This document shows, piece after piece, positions 8,292 through 18,655 of a stretch of DNA of 64,000 bases. This DNA is from Pleurocapsa sp. CCALA 161 (lineage in GTDB: Bacteria; Cyanobacteriota; Cyanobacteriia; Cyanobacteriales; Xenococcaceae): contig NZ_PVWF01000011.1 in the NCBI RefSeq assembly GCF_003003995.1, forward strand, positions 1 through 64,000, read 5' to 3'. The first letter of the stretch is position 1, and every line of letters begins with the position of its first letter. The translations under genes and the position numbers were made by a program. The notes under the pieces are model-generated. The model made no database searches. It saw only the letters and a list, made by a program, of their open reading frames with translations, and was not told where the DNA came from.

Positions 8292-10376
8292 ATGACAGAC
8301 GCAACTATTACCAAAAATCCTTTACTAATTGGTAAGGGACTGCCACCTTTTGATCAAATCAAAGCAGAACAGGTTGTTCCTGCTATAAATCAACTGTTAC
8401 AGGAGTTAGACGAGGGGGTTAGCAAACTCGAAGAGAATGTTACACCTACCTGGTCTGGTTTAGTAGAACCTCTCACTGAATTGGAAGAGGGTTTAAGCTG
8501 GAGTTGGGGGATTGTAGGACATCTGATGGGGGTCAAAAATAGTCCTGAGTTGCGAGAAGCTTATGAGCAGATGCAGCCAGAGATCATCAAGTTTTATAAT
8601 AAGTTAACCCAAAGTAAGCCTTTATACGAAGCATTTAAAGGAATCAAAGAAAGTACAGAATGGGAGAGATTAGAACCTGCACAAAAACGGATTGTCGAGT
8701 CTTCCATTCAAGATTTCGAACTATCTGGAGTTGGTTTAACAGGAGAAGCTAGAGATAGATTTAATCAAATTCAGCTTGAGTTGGCGGAATTATCCACTAA
8801 GTTTTCTAATAATGTTTTAGATGCTACTAAGGCTTTTAAACTAAAATTGACAGATAAAAAGGACGTAGAAGGTTTACCTCCGAGTGCTTTAGGCTTGATG
8901 GCGCAAACAGCTAAGGCAGAAGGTAATGAAGACGCTACTCTAGAAAATGGTCCTTGGGTGGTCACTTTAGATTATCCTAGCTATGTTCCTTATCTTAAAT
9001 ATGCTACTAATCAGGAACTACGGGAAAAACTTTATAAGGCATTTGTTTCGCGTGCTGCTGATGGTGACTTTGATAATCGAGGCAATATCGATCGCATTTT
9101 AGCCTTAAGAAAAGAGAAGGCGAATATTTTGGGTTTTGCTAACTTTGCTGAATTAAGTCTAGCGAAAAAGATGGCAACGGACGTAGCAGCGGTGCAGCAA
9201 CTACAAGAAGATCTGCGGGGTGCTAGCTATGATGCAGCAATTAAGGAGTTTGAGGAACTAAAAACCTTTGCAGGACAAGAAAATCTCAAGCATTGGGATG
9301 TAAGTTATTGGGCAGAAAAGCAACGGGAAGCTAAATTTGACTTTAATGAGGAAGAATTACGCCCTTACTTCTCTCTCCCTAAAGTTTTAGACGGTTTATT
9401 CAGTTTGGCTAACCGTATCTTTGGCGTAACTATTAAGGCTGCCGATGGACAAGTATCTGTATGGCATGAAGATGTGCGCTATTTTCAAATAGCGGATGAA
9501 AATGGGCAAGAAATTGCCTTTTTCTATCTCGATCCCTATTCTCGTCCCGCCGAAAAACGTGGTGGTGCTTGGATGAATGACTGTATCGGGCGAGCCAAAA
9601 TAACTAGAGAAGGTAAGACAGAAACTCGTTTACCTGTGGCATATCTCACCTGTAACCAAACACCCCCTGTCGACGATAAGCCTAGCTTAATGACCTTTGG
9701 GGAGGTAACTACCCTCTTTCATGAATTTGGGCATGGTTTACAGCATATGTTGACTACCATCGATTATCCTGGTGCAGCAGGGATTAATAATGTGGAATGG
9801 GATGCAGTCGAGTTACCTAGTCAGTTTATGGAAAACTGGTGTTATGATCGCGCAACTCTTTTTGGGATGGCAAAACACTATCAAACTGGTGAAACTCTTC
9901 CAGAAGAGTATTATCAAAAGTTAGTCGCAGCGAAAAACTATATGAGTGGGTCAGGAATGCTACGCCAACTACATTTTGGGATGTTAGACATGGAACTTCA
10001 TTCTAATTATCAGCCAGGAGGAGCAGAAACTCCTAATGATGTGCGCGATCGCTTGGCCAAAACTACTAGCGTCCTACAGCCTATTCCTGAAGATAATTTC
10101 CTCTGCTCTTTTGGACATATTTTTGCTGGGGGATATGCCGCAGGATACTATAGCTATAAGTGGGCTGAAGTTCTTAGTGCCGATGCCTTTGCTGCTTTTG
10201 AAGAAGCTGGTTTGGAAGATGAAGCAGCCGTGCAGACTGTCGGTAAACGCTTCAAGGATACTGTATTATCTCTTGGTGGTAGCTTACACCCAATGGACGT
10301 ATTTCAGTCATTTCGAGGTAGAGAACCCAAAACTGAACCTCTATTGAGACATAGTGGTTTGTTAGAAGCTGCTTAA
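8292..10376 (+). CDS. prlC: M3 family zinc metallopeptidase, oligopeptidase A type
   Basis: Cytosolic oligopeptidase that degrades short peptides, including cleaved signal peptides in E. coli. The zinc-binding HEFGH lies at residues 477-481, within TLFHEFGHGLQHML, and the third-ligand Glu sits in the following NNVEWDAVELPSQFMENW segment, as in M3 enzymes. The length of 694 aa is close to the 680 of E. coli PrlC. The frame extends upstream to a GTG at 8256, but the ATG at 8292 (MTDATITKNPLL) matches the family N-terminus better. A hairpin followed by T residues at 10414-10457 fits a terminator. Confidence 0.95.
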   Translation: MTDATITKNPLLIGKGLPPFDQIKAEQVVPAINQLLQELDEGVSKLEENVTPTWSGLVEPLTELEEGLSWSWGIVGHLMGVKNSPELREAYEQMQPEIIKFYNKLTQSKPLYEAFKGIKESTEWERLEPAQKRIVESSIQDFELSGVGLTGEARDRFNQIQLELAELSTKFSNNVLDATKAFKLKLTDKKDVEGLPPSALGLMAQTAKAEGNEDATLENGPWVVTLDYPSYVPYLKYATNQELREKLYKAFVSRAADGDFDNRGNIDRILALRKEKANILGFANFAELSLAKKMATDVAAVQQLQEDLRGASYDAAIKEFEELKTFAGQENLKHWDVSYWAEKQREAKFDFNEEELRPYFSLPKVLDGLFSLANRIFGVTIKAADGQVSVWHEDVRYFQIADENGQEIAFFYLDPYSRPAEKRGGAWMNDCIGRAKITREGKTETRLPVAYLTCNQTPPVDDKPSLMTFGEVTTLFHEFGHGLQHMLTTIDYPGAAGINNVEWDAVELPSQFMENWCYDRATLFGMAKHYQTGETLPEEYYQKLVAAKNYMSGSGMLRQLHFGMLDMELHSNYQPGGAETPNDVRDRLAKTTSVLQPIPEDNFLCSFGHIFAGGYAAGYYSYKWAEVLSADAFAAFEEAGLEDEAAVQTVGKRFKDTVLSLGGSLHPMDVFQSFRGREPKTEPLLRHSGLLEAA

Positions 10377-10413
10377 ATGGCTTTTTGAAACAATTTATAT
10401 TTTAATTAATCGC

Positions 10414-10457
10414 AAATCCATTCCTGACATACTTTTATAGTTGGGGATGGATTTTTC
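10414..10457 (+). terminator. Hairpin terminator after the M3 peptidase
   Basis: AAATCCATTCC at 10414-10424 pairs with GGGATGGATTT at 10444-10454 (one wobble). It is followed by more T residues. Confidence 0.55.
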
Positions 10458-10549
10458 TGAGGAATTTATCTGAAGAGATGAGAATTCCAGATTAAATTTC
10501 CTATAAATTTCTACTTTTAAATTCAGTTAAGATCGAACAAACAGCAAAT

Positions 10550-11962
10550 ATGCAAGTACCTAAAATGATGACGACAGCTACAGCAAGTACAGCAACAACA
10601 GAACAGTTAAAAAGCGCAGTCGCAACTTATCAAGATCAAGTAGACTATTTAGAAATTCGCGTGGAACAAAGTGAATCCACAAGGCTTTCTTTTCGCGGCA
10701 AACAGTTAGACTCGGTAGATCGTAGTTTTTCTTTAGGAGGGGGCATTCGCGCCTGCCATAAGGGAGGCTGGAGTTTTGTTACTTTTAACGGTTTGCACGA
10801 GCTTAACGCAAGAATTGAAGAGGCGATTTCACAAGCAAAGTTGGTGGGTAAAGAAGAGACACAGCTAGCCACTGTTGAACCGATTGAAGACTATGTTCCC
10901 GAAGAGATTAAACGCGATCCGCGTACGGTGTCCCTCAAAGATAAGCGTGAATTATTGGAAGCTTATAACGAGATCTTGCTTAATTTTGACCCACGTATCC
11001 AAACTACTATGGCGAGTATTGGCGATCGCTTTGCGACCAAAACCTTAATTAACTCTACTGGTAGCTGTATTGTGCAAGAGAGGCTGGATATCAACGGGCG
11101 ATTTGCAGCGATCGCCAAAGGAGAGGATGGAGTTGTCCGTCAGGGTTTTGAATCGGTTCATTCGCGTAATGATTTTGATGCTCTAGTGGGGATTGAAGAT
11201 CGGGTTAAAGGTGCAGCCGAAAGAGCAGTGAGACAGTTAGAAGCGAAATCTGTCAAAGGTGGTCAATATACAGTAATTCTCGATCCCTATCTTGCTGGAG
11301 TGTTTATTCACGAGGCTTTTGGACACCTTTCTGAGGCTGATTTTGTCTATGAAAACCCCAAGATGCAAGAATTATTAACTCTGGGTAAACCGATGGGCAT
11401 TAAACAGTTAAACGTAGTTGATGATGCCACGATGGAAAATCTGCCTGGATCGATGAAGTATGATGATGAAGGAGTACCTGGACAACGCAAGTATTTAATT
11501 AAAAACGGTGTCTTAACTGAAAGATTACACTCCCGTGAGACAGCAGGCAAGATGGCTGAAGCACCTACGGGGAACGCTAGAGCAATTCGGGCTAACTATC
11601 CTCCCATTGTACGGATGACTAATACAGCGATCGAACCTGGGGATACTTCTCTAGAAGAGATGTTTGCAGGAATCGAAGAAGGGGTATATGCCGTCAGAAT
11701 GCTGGGAGGACAAACTAATGGGGAAATGTTTACCTTTGCAGCAGCCGAAGGCTATATGATCCGTAATGGCAAAATTGCTGAACCTGTCAGTGACGTAACT
11801 TTATCAGGTAATGTCTTTCAAACTCTCCAGGACATAGATGCAATCAGTAGCGACACTCTCTATACCAATGGGGGGTGCGGTAAAGGGGGACAAATGCCTT
11901 TGCCTGTTAGTGTTGGTGGCCCTCATATTCGCATCAGAAATGTTGTGGTCGGTGGCAGATAA
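10550..11962 (+). CDS. tldD: TldD/PmbA family metalloprotease, TldD subunit
   Basis: 470 aa. The metal-binding HEAFGH motif (HExxxH) is visible in AGVFIHEAFGHLSEADF, as in E. coli TldD, with the usual C-terminal Gly-rich block ending in IRNVVVGGR. TldD forms a heterodimer with TldE/PmbA that trims unfolded peptides and matures some modified peptides such as microcin B17. No tldE/pmbA lies next to it here, so the partner must be elsewhere in the genome. ATGs at 10550, 10565 and 10568 are in frame, and the region before the conserved core (STATTEQLKSAV) is poorly constrained, so the exact start is uncertain by a few residues. Confidence 0.95.
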   Translation: MQVPKMMTTATASTATTEQLKSAVATYQDQVDYLEIRVEQSESTRLSFRGKQLDSVDRSFSLGGGIRACHKGGWSFVTFNGLHELNARIEEAISQAKLVGKEETQLATVEPIEDYVPEEIKRDPRTVSLKDKRELLEAYNEILLNFDPRIQTTMASIGDRFATKTLINSTGSCIVQERLDINGRFAAIAKGEDGVVRQGFESVHSRNDFDALVGIEDRVKGAAERAVRQLEAKSVKGGQYTVILDPYLAGVFIHEAFGHLSEADFVYENPKMQELLTLGKPMGIKQLNVVDDATMENLPGSMKYDDEGVPGQRKYLIKNGVLTERLHSRETAGKMAEAPTGNARAIRANYPPIVRMTNTAIEPGDTSLEEMFAGIEEGVYAVRMLGGQTNGEMFTFAAAEGYMIRNGKIAEPVSDVTLSGNVFQTLQDIDAISSDTLYTNGGCGKGGQMPLPVSVGGPHIRIRNVVVGGR

Positions 11963-11982
11963 AAAATATTATATTTAACTTA

Positions 11983-12023
11983 AGTTCGGGTTAAGAAAGT
12001 AGAGCTACTGTTTAACTCGAACT
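11983..12023. terminator. Inverted repeat between convergent tldD and cysE
   Basis: AGTTCGGGTTAA at 11983-11994 pairs with TTAACTCGAACT at 12012-12023 (one G-T wobble, 17-nt loop). Its position between two converging stops suggests a bidirectional terminator. Confidence 0.45.
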
Positions 12024-12027
12024 GAGG

Positions 12028-12804
12028 TTAAGTATTTTCTCTCAATAACTCTTCACCTAAAAACTCTCTAATCTCTTTGTCTCGTAATAAGCAGCTATCT
12101 TCGACTTGATGACATAATTCTTTTTCCCCTGACTCAGATAATGCTGCTGCAACTAAGTATTTTCTTGCCGATTGAGATCTTAACTGTTTTACTTCTTGTT
12201 CTAAAGACTCGATGCGATCGACTAAAGTACGAATTACCGCTGCTTCTGAATCGGGTAGATTACCGTGTTCTAAAGGATCTACTTTTACCCCCGAACGGTA
12301 AATTACTCTGCCTGGAATACCCACTACCGTGCAGTTAGAAGGCACATCGCGCAATACGACCGAACCTGCGCCGATACGCACATCATTCCCAATTTGGATA
12401 TTGCCTAAAACTTTTGCCCCACCGCCAATAACAACATTTTCTCCCAAGGTTGGATGACGTTTACCTAGTTCTTTGCCTGTTCCGCCTAAAGTAACTCCCT
12501 GATAAATTAAGCAGTAGTCGCCGATAATTGCAGTCTCACCAATCACCACCCCCATGCCATGGTCAATAAAGACCCCTTGACCAATTTGCGCTCCTGGGTG
12601 AATTTCAATGCCTGTCAAAAAACGAGCCAGATGAGAAATAAAGCGCGGAAAAAAAGGAATACCAATTTTATACAGCCAATGGGCAATACGATGGAAAGAT
12701 AAAGCCTGTAAACCAGGATAACAAACTAAAACCTCAAGCCAGTTGCGGGCTGCGGGGTCGCGCTCAAAAATGATGCGAAAGTCAGCGACTAGTGAGGAAA
12801 GCAT
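12028..12804 (-). CDS. cysE: Serine O-acetyltransferase
   Basis: Makes O-acetylserine from serine and acetyl-CoA, the first committed step of cysteine synthesis. The N-terminal helical domain (about 1-65) is followed by a left-handed beta-helix of hexapeptide repeats with the catalytic loop [19 protein letters not shown] and [20 protein letters not shown], and the acyl-CoA site around [20 protein letters not shown]. The C-terminal extension (about 190-258) is hydrophilic with a predicted helix around [18 protein letters not shown]. Cyanobacterial CysE proteins often carry such tails, whose role is unclear. No cysK is adjacent. Confidence 0.95.
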   Translation of the reverse strand: MLSSLVADFRIIFERDPAARNWLEVLVCYPGLQALSFHRIAHWLYKIGIPFFPRFISHLARFLTGIEIHPGAQIGQGVFIDHGMGVVIGETAIIGDYCLIYQGVTLGGTGKELGKRHPTLGENVVIGGGAKVLGNIQIGNDVRIGAGSVVLRDVPSNCTVVGIPGRVIYRSGVKVDPLEHGNLPDSEAAVIRTLVDRIESLEQEVKQLRSQSARKYLVAAALSESGEKELCHQVEDSCLLRDKEIREFLGEELLRENT

Positions 12805-12932
12805 CAGTTATTATCCTTTATTTGATTAATGTTTAAGATGAACGAAACTATTCTATCTTTTTCACGGCGTTTGTGATCTCTATAATTTGGTGTAATATCA
12901 CACCAGTTTTAATTTATTTATGCCCACGTCAA

Positions 12933-15251
12933 CTAAAGCGTTTTTAAAACTTCTGCCTGTTGAATCAGCCATTTTTCTCCTTGGCGAATCAATTGATAAC
13001 GCACTAACAGTTTGTCGTCATAGGATTCAGCGTTATTTAGCTGACCCGACTGATAATGTTGGGCGGTTTCTTTTATTTCTGCTTCCGCCGTTGCTTTGTT
13101 TTGATTATTAGGGTCTATTTTGGCCGAGCGCATGACTAGAGAATGTTCATACTCTCGATAGATATTTTCTTGTTGATATATCTTTGCGCTTGCTCGCCAG
13201 GTAGTTAAAAGTGGCTCTGCTAAAATGCTGTTTAAGCGATCGATTTGATGCTCCTTGCCGAAAGCCGCCGATTTGCTGCTTAACCAGGCTTGAATTGCCT
13301 GCTGAGATTGCTGAGTTAAGGTTAACTGAGGAGCGGGTTTTTTCGTGACAGATTGAGTCTTTTGTGGCGGAATTTCTACCGAGGGTTGGTTAAGCGCGAT
13401 CGCCAATTCTTCCTGGCTAGCTGTTTTGTTGGCTGGAGACAGAAACAGCTTCATCCCTAAATAGCTAACTGTGCCAATGCCTAAAATCAAGCTGATGATA
13501 AATAGCCAGCCTTGCCAAATTGTTCTAGGACTGCGTTTTTTCTGACCAGCTTTTTTGCCCCTAGCTTTTTTCTGCGCCTTGTGGATGACAGATTCTGGTA
13601 CTGCTCTGGTGTTTTTAGGCTCTAAAGGCAATAACAGAGATTTTTTGGGACTAGATTGATGAGTAGTTTGAGCCGAAATTGGTTCACCAGGCTTAAATCC
13701 TGAAAAAGCAGCAGCTTGCTCTCGTTCCATCGTGGCAGTAGCAGAACTCTGGTGATTAGCGCTAGATCCTCCCAGTTCTTTCGCAACAAACTCAACTTGG
13801 GCAGCACTGACGGTTGACTTTTCTCCAGAAAATAAATTACGCCATAAAGCCCTAATTTTTGAATTTGCATCTGTCTTCCTTTTCGCTCTTGGTTGGGACA
13901 CCCCTTCTCGGTTGAGAGCGTTTTCTGCCATGGTAGGTGGAGCTAACTGTTCTACATAGGCTTGAACTTGTGGATCGGCAAAATATTCTTTGAGGGTTAG
14001 CTCAATAGGTGCTAGATCGACAAATTGTGCCAAAACATCTTGTAAGAGCCACTGTTGAGCATAAAAGCATAATCCTGGTAACAAATCCGAACTATCTTCT
14101 GAATTGTCTATAGCGTGCTGCTGCACCTGTTGGAGTTGACTAGGATCGGCAGAATTTTTTAGTTGATTAATTGCTTTTTCGATATGTCCCAACAATAAAG
14201 CGGCGATCGCCTGTTCCCAGCTAACATCCTGTTTTTCACTAAGATAATCCAATTTTCTCTGGGCGCGGGAAACTAGTTCTGGTCTTTTGAGACTAAATCC
14301 TCGTCCTAATAAGGCATAAACTGACAAGTAATTAGCGATCGCCGATTGTGACTGACTTTTATTATCAAACAGCTCTTGTTGTTCGTCAGAAGTTAGATAT
14401 GTTCTTAGCTGCTGGATAAAACATAAAAACTGATCGAAATTTAGACCAGAGCGATCTTCTCCTTTCCCCTCAATTCCCTGACGCTGAATTAACATCGACT
14501 GCAACAATTTCAGCCCTTCTGTCCTAGCGGCTGACTTGCCAGGATTGCGCGAAATTAATTCTAAAACTCTGTAGGGACGAAGTTTACATAAATCTTGTTC
14601 TAATTCTGTCTGCAAGTGGGGAAACAAGCTTTTTTGGTGGAGTAGCTCGATTCCCAATTGACTCGACAAAGCTGCACTTTCATATTCCCGACGATGCCAC
14701 TGCTCTCTGCCCAACTCCATATAGGCTAAAGTCAAAACTAAAATCAAATCTTCTTGAGTCTTGTCGAGAGAAAGCTCACTGGCTCGGTGTTTTTGCTGTT
14801 CTAGTTCTCGACGATTAAATTCATCTATTCCCAGCCTGAGAACTGTTTCATACTCCCCCAATTCATGCAAAATCAATAAAGCCCCGACAATTTGGCTTGC
14901 GGAAATCTCAATAGTCGGGTTAGCCAAGACAATATTCTCTTCCTCTGGGCTGATCTGAGCGGCTAGATCTGGTTCATCAACTGTTGAGTGATCATCTTTA
15001 TCTTTAATCGCTTCTGGAGTTGCTGGCTGCATATTCAGCAAAAATTGAGCATCGTAACTAGCTCTTTGTTCTGAATTTGACAACACCTGATAAGAATACT
15101 CAATTAGTTGTTGACGAGCTTTAACCGTCTCTTCGCTATATTCACGGCGAGGTTGCTGTAAAAGGCGATCGTGATAAGCTTGTTCCAACTGTGCCGAGTT
15201 AGCTTTGACAGGAACACTGAGAATACGGTAGTAGTCGAGGGGGATTCGCAC
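12933..15251 (-). CDS. ftn2: Cell division protein Ftn2/ZipN (ARC6 homologue)
   Basis: Membrane anchor that tethers FtsZ rings to the cytoplasmic membrane, the cyanobacterial ancestor of plastid ARC6. A DnaJ-like N-terminal region (about 1-65: RIPLDYYRILSVPVKANSAQLEQAYHDRL) precedes a long helical region. One membrane helix lies in TIWQGWLFIISLILGIGTVS, and a C-terminal IMS/DUF4101 domain (about the last 115 residues) lies in the periplasm. I start at GTG 15251 because MRIPLDYYRIL is the conserved N-terminus; the upstream ATG at 15296 would add 15 unconserved residues. This gives 772 aa. minCDE lies about 1.7 kb away, so two division modules sit close together. Confidence 0.93.
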   Translation of the reverse strand: MRIPLDYYRILSVPVKANSAQLEQAYHDRLLQQPRREYSEETVKARQQLIEYSYQVLSNSEQRASYDAQFLLNMQPATPEAIKDKDDHSTVDEPDLAAQISPEEENIVLANPTIEISASQIVGALLILHELGEYETVLRLGIDEFNRRELEQQKHRASELSLDKTQEDLILVLTLAYMELGREQWHRREYESAALSSQLGIELLHQKSLFPHLQTELEQDLCKLRPYRVLELISRNPGKSAARTEGLKLLQSMLIQRQGIEGKGEDRSGLNFDQFLCFIQQLRTYLTSDEQQELFDNKSQSQSAIANYLSVYALLGRGFSLKRPELVSRAQRKLDYLSEKQDVSWEQAIAALLLGHIEKAINQLKNSADPSQLQQVQQHAIDNSEDSSDLLPGLCFYAQQWLLQDVLAQFVDLAPIELTLKEYFADPQVQAYVEQLAPPTMAENALNREGVSQPRAKRKTDANSKIRALWRNLFSGEKSTVSAAQVEFVAKELGGSSANHQSSATATMEREQAAAFSGFKPGEPISAQTTHQSSPKKSLLLPLEPKNTRAVPESVIHKAQKKARGKKAGQKKRSPRTIWQGWLFIISLILGIGTVSYLGMKLFLSPANKTASQEELAIALNQPSVEIPPQKTQSVTKKPAPQLTLTQQSQQAIQAWLSSKSAAFGKEHQIDRLNSILAEPLLTTWRASAKIYQQENIYREYEHSLVMRSAKIDPNNQNKATAEAEIKETAQHYQSGQLNNAESYDDKLLVRYQLIRQGEKWLIQQAEVLKTL

Positions 15252-15491
15252 GATGATGATTCCTCTGGACGGCTTTAACATCCTGGTAAGTGACAAATAA
15301 GTGAAAGAATAGAAAATATACTTAGCTGAACTCTTTTATTGGGGTTTCAAGGAGATTTCAACAATCTAGTCCAGTTGAACATCCCATGTTGCGCTTTTTG
15401 CCAGCATTCTAACTCAAGTTTATTTAAACCACATCAAATAAACAGATTTATTTGAGAAAATACAAACATCTGTAAACTTTGCTGAAAAAAT

Positions 15492-16814
15492 ATGAATAAA
15501 ACACAGCCGAAAATCATTGTAATTGACGATGACCCCACAGGCTCTCAAACAGTACACAGTTGCCTATTACTGATGCAGTGGGATGTGAATACCCTCATGC
15601 AAGGTTTACAGGATAGCGCCCCAATTTTCTTTATTCTGAGTAACACCAGAGCAATGAATCCCGAACAAGCCATTGCTACTATCCAGTCAATTTGCCATAA
15701 TCTCAAAATTGCGATCGCCAAGGCGGAAATTCAAGATTTTTTGGTAGTGAGTCGCTCTGATTCTACTCTCAGAGGACATTATCCTGTTGAAACTGATGTA
15801 ATTGCTCAAGAATTGGGCGGTTTTGATGCTCATTTTCTCACCCCTGCCTTTTTTGAAGGAGGCAGGATTACCGTCGACCAGACTCACTATCTGCTGATTG
15901 ACGGGGTTAAAACTCCTGTCGCCGAGACGGAATTCGCCCGCGATTCAGTGTTTGGCTATAGTCATAGCTATCTGCCTGACTATGTTGCTGAAAAAACTCA
16001 GGGTAAGATTGCCCCAGAACAGGTAGTTAGATTTTCTTTGTCTGATATTCGTACAGGGAAAATTCGCTCTCGTTTGCTTGAGCTTAAGCATAATCAGTGT
16101 GTGGTGGTTGATGGCGAATGTCAAGCGGACTTTGATTTACTAGCAGAGGCAATTTTACAGGCAACGGCTCAGGGCAAACGCTTTCTCTTTCGCTCGGCTG
16201 CTAGCTTGCTGACCTCCTTGGCACAATTAGGAAAACAGCCCATTGCTGCCGAAAATATGGCACGTTACCGACCAACGGAGCGACCTGGGGTAGTTTTAGT
16301 CGGTTCTCATGTACAAAAAACCACCCAGCAGCTTAATCAGTTGCTCAAAGAACAGGTGGTAGGAATAGAGGTTGATGTGGTGGCTTTACGCGATTGCCCT
16401 CAAGCTAAAACAGAGATTCTAGAGTCGGTTTTAGCTGCTGTCGAAAAGGCTTTTGACCAAGATCAAACGGCGGTAATATATACCAGTAGAGCAGAATTAA
16501 GTTTTGATGACATACAGCAAAGATTAGAATTTGGCGTAGCCGTTTCTGCTTTATTGATGGAAATAGTTCAGGGTTTACCACCCACCATCAGTTTTTTAAT
16601 TAGTAAAGGCGGTATTACTTCAAACGATGTTCTTAGTGTTGGTCTAAACTTAACTCAAGCCAGACTTTTAGGGCAGATTCTGCCAGGCTGTTCTGTAATT
16701 CGTACCGAACCTACTCATCCTCAATTTCCTAATTTACCAGTAGTTTTATTTCCAGGTAACGTCGGCGATCAACACAGTTTAGTTGCTACTTGGCAACGCT
16801 TAACAATTTCGTAA
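15492..16814 (+). CDS. Four-carbon acid sugar kinase family protein (DUF1537)
   Basis: 440 aa with the two-domain layout of the family. The N-terminal substrate domain has IIVIDDDPTGSQTVHSCLLL and SRSDSTLRGHYPVETDVI. The C-terminal nucleotide-binding domain has VVLVGSHVQKTTQQLNQLL and the glycine motif ISKGGITSNDV. Characterised members (OtnK, DtnK, LtnK) phosphorylate four-carbon sugar acids such as erythronate and threonate. No partner dehydrogenase or aldolase is adjacent, so the substrate is unknown; a metabolite-salvage role is inference. It sits between Ftn2 and minC, with no obvious functional link to division. Confidence 0.88.
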   Translation: MNKTQPKIIVIDDDPTGSQTVHSCLLLMQWDVNTLMQGLQDSAPIFFILSNTRAMNPEQAIATIQSICHNLKIAIAKAEIQDFLVVSRSDSTLRGHYPVETDVIAQELGGFDAHFLTPAFFEGGRITVDQTHYLLIDGVKTPVAETEFARDSVFGYSHSYLPDYVAEKTQGKIAPEQVVRFSLSDIRTGKIRSRLLELKHNQCVVVDGECQADFDLLAEAILQATAQGKRFLFRSAASLLTSLAQLGKQPIAAENMARYRPTERPGVVLVGSHVQKTTQQLNQLLKEQVVGIEVDVVALRDCPQAKTEILESVLAAVEKAFDQDQTAVIYTSRAELSFDDIQQRLEFGVAVSALLMEIVQGLPPTISFLISKGGITSNDVLSVGLNLTQARLLGQILPGCSVIRTEPTHPQFPNLPVVLFPGNVGDQHSLVATWQRLTIS

Positions 16815-16913
16815 TCTTTCATTGACGGAAACTTACGTTAGTATGTGAAGCGTAAAAACAGAAATACTTAGAAAGTAGATATACGTAGATATACGGATGA
16901 TCAGGATGGTTGC

Positions 16914-17747
16914 ATGACTTTCGAGCCTACTATCTCCCTGGATAAAAACGACGATCAGCCCGATTCGTCTCCTCTCGTCAATCGTTATGCTCAAATTTAT
17001 TTGAAGCACGATGACGAGCAAATGCTGTTGGTACTGCCCAGTCAAGCAGAAATTAGTGCCGATTTACCTTGGTCAGAAACTTGGCAAGAGCTAAAACATC
17101 TGTTACAAACCAAGGAGCAGTCTTGGCAAGTAGGGGCAAATGTGTGCTTGGTTGCCAAAGATCGGCTGCTTGATGCCAGACAGTTACAAACCATTGCCGA
17201 AACTCTGGATGATGTAAAACTATCACTTTTGACAGTGAGTACCAATCGGCGGCAAACGGCAGTGGCAGCGGCAACTAGCGGTTATTCCGTCCAGCAACAA
17301 GCTGTTGCCCAACCTTTGATTAAAGCAGCGACTGACTCAGAAGAAATTTCTCCTTTAGCAGATCCGCTGTATTTACAAAGTACCGTTCGTTCGGGGGTGG
17401 AAATACGTCATCCAGGAACTATTGTCATCTTTGGCGATCTAAATCCAGGTGGAAAAGCGATCGCCGCAGGAGATATCTTGGTTTGGGGTCGTTTGCGAGG
17501 AATTGCCCACGCAGGAGCGCAAGGGAATACTCAATGTCGAATTACAGCACTACAGATGGAATTTACCCAGTTGCGGATTGCTGACGCTGTGGCTAGAGCG
17601 CCTAAATTAAGACCTAGGCGTTTATCCCCAGAGTTGGCCTTCATGACTACAGAGGGAATCCGTTTAGCCAAAACTTCGGAGTTTGCCAAACACTATGTTT
17701 ATTCGCCCCCAAATGGCGCATGGATTGATCAAAATCAAGCAAAATAA
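16914..17747 (+). CDS. minC: Septum site-determining protein MinC
   Basis: FtsZ inhibitor that, recruited by MinD, prevents division near poles. The C-terminal beta-helix domain is clear from about residue 155: SGVEIRHPGTIVIFGDLNPG, GKAIAAGDILVWGRLRGIAH and RIADAVARAPK. The N-terminal FtsZ-inhibiting domain is present but divergent, with a long hydrophilic linker rich in Q and A between the domains. The 277-aa length is within the cyanobacterial range. The ATG at 16914 is preceded by AGGA about 7 nt upstream. First gene of minCDE; minD starts 30 bp after its stop. Confidence 0.94.
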   Translation: MTFEPTISLDKNDDQPDSSPLVNRYAQIYLKHDDEQMLLVLPSQAEISADLPWSETWQELKHLLQTKEQSWQVGANVCLVAKDRLLDARQLQTIAETLDDVKLSLLTVSTNRRQTAVAAATSGYSVQQQAVAQPLIKAATDSEEISPLADPLYLQSTVRSGVEIRHPGTIVIFGDLNPGGKAIAAGDILVWGRLRGIAHAGAQGNTQCRITALQMEFTQLRIADAVARAPKLRPRRLSPELAFMTTEGIRLAKTSEFAKHYVYSPPNGAWIDQNQAK

Positions 17748-17777
17748 CTACAGCTACACAAATCGTAAACAAGCAAT

Positions 17778-18575
17778 ATGAGTCGTATAATTGTTGTTAC
17801 CTCAGGCAAAGGAGGCGTGGGTAAAACCACTACCACATCTAATTTAGGAGCCGCGATTGCTAAACAGAACCGTTCTGTTGCTTTGATCGATGCTGACTTT
17901 GGATTAAGAAATTTAGATCTGTTGCTCGGTTTAGAAGAGCGAGTTGTCTATACGGCGATCGACGTTTTAGCTGGAGAGTGTCGTCTGGCACAGGCTCTAG
18001 TCAAAGATAAGCGTCTCAAAGGTTTAGTCTTGCTTCCCGCAGCACAAAATCGCAATAAAGAGTCAGTTCAACCCGAACAAATGAAGAAGATCGCCACTGC
18101 CTTGGCGAAGGGTTATGATTATATCTTGATCGATTGTCCCGCAGGTATTGAATTGGGTTTTCGTAACGCCATTTCTGCTGCTAAAGAAGCTTTAATCGTC
18201 ACAACTCCAGAGGTTGCAGCGGTCAGGGATGCAGATCGCGTAATCGGCTTACTCGAAGCAGAAGGGGTTAACAAAATTAACCTAATTGTTAATCGAGTCA
18301 AACCCTGGATGGTTGAGGAAAATAAAATGATGAGCGTCGAAGACGTGCTGGAACTATTAGGCGTGCCATTAATTGGCGTTGTTCCTGATGATGAGAAAGT
18401 AATTGTCGCCACCAATAAGGGAGAACCTTTAGTGTTAGGAGAATATGATTCTCTTCCTGCTCAAGCATATCTTAATATAGCTCGGCGTTTAGAAGGCGAA
18501 AAAGTACCGTTTCTAGACTTGATGGCGAATCAAGGTAATCTTTTGACTCGTTTACGTCGCATGTTTGGTGGTTAA
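17778..18575 (+). CDS. minD: Septum site-determining ATPase MinD
   Basis: ParA/MinD-family ATPase that binds membrane in the ATP form and recruits MinC. The deviant Walker A SGKGGVGKTTTTSNLG lies at about residues 8-23, followed by IDADFGLRNLDLLLGLE and the Walker B segment DYILIDCPAGIE. The C-terminus ends in the amphipathic membrane-targeting helix NLLTRLRRMFGG. Length 265 aa, as in other MinD proteins. It is the middle gene of minCDE and almost certainly cotranscribed with it. Confidence 0.97.
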   Translation: MSRIIVVTSGKGGVGKTTTTSNLGAAIAKQNRSVALIDADFGLRNLDLLLGLEERVVYTAIDVLAGECRLAQALVKDKRLKGLVLLPAAQNRNKESVQPEQMKKIATALAKGYDYILIDCPAGIELGFRNAISAAKEALIVTTPEVAAVRDADRVIGLLEAEGVNKINLIVNRVKPWMVEENKMMSVEDVLELLGVPLIGVVPDDEKVIVATNKGEPLVLGEYDSLPAQAYLNIARRLEGEKVPFLDLMANQGNLLTRLRRMFGG

Positions 18576-18655
18576 CCAGGCACAACTAACTTGAAATTTT
18601 CTCGATACTTTCATGAACAACGCAACCAATTGCGTCTGTTCTTCAAATGTAGACC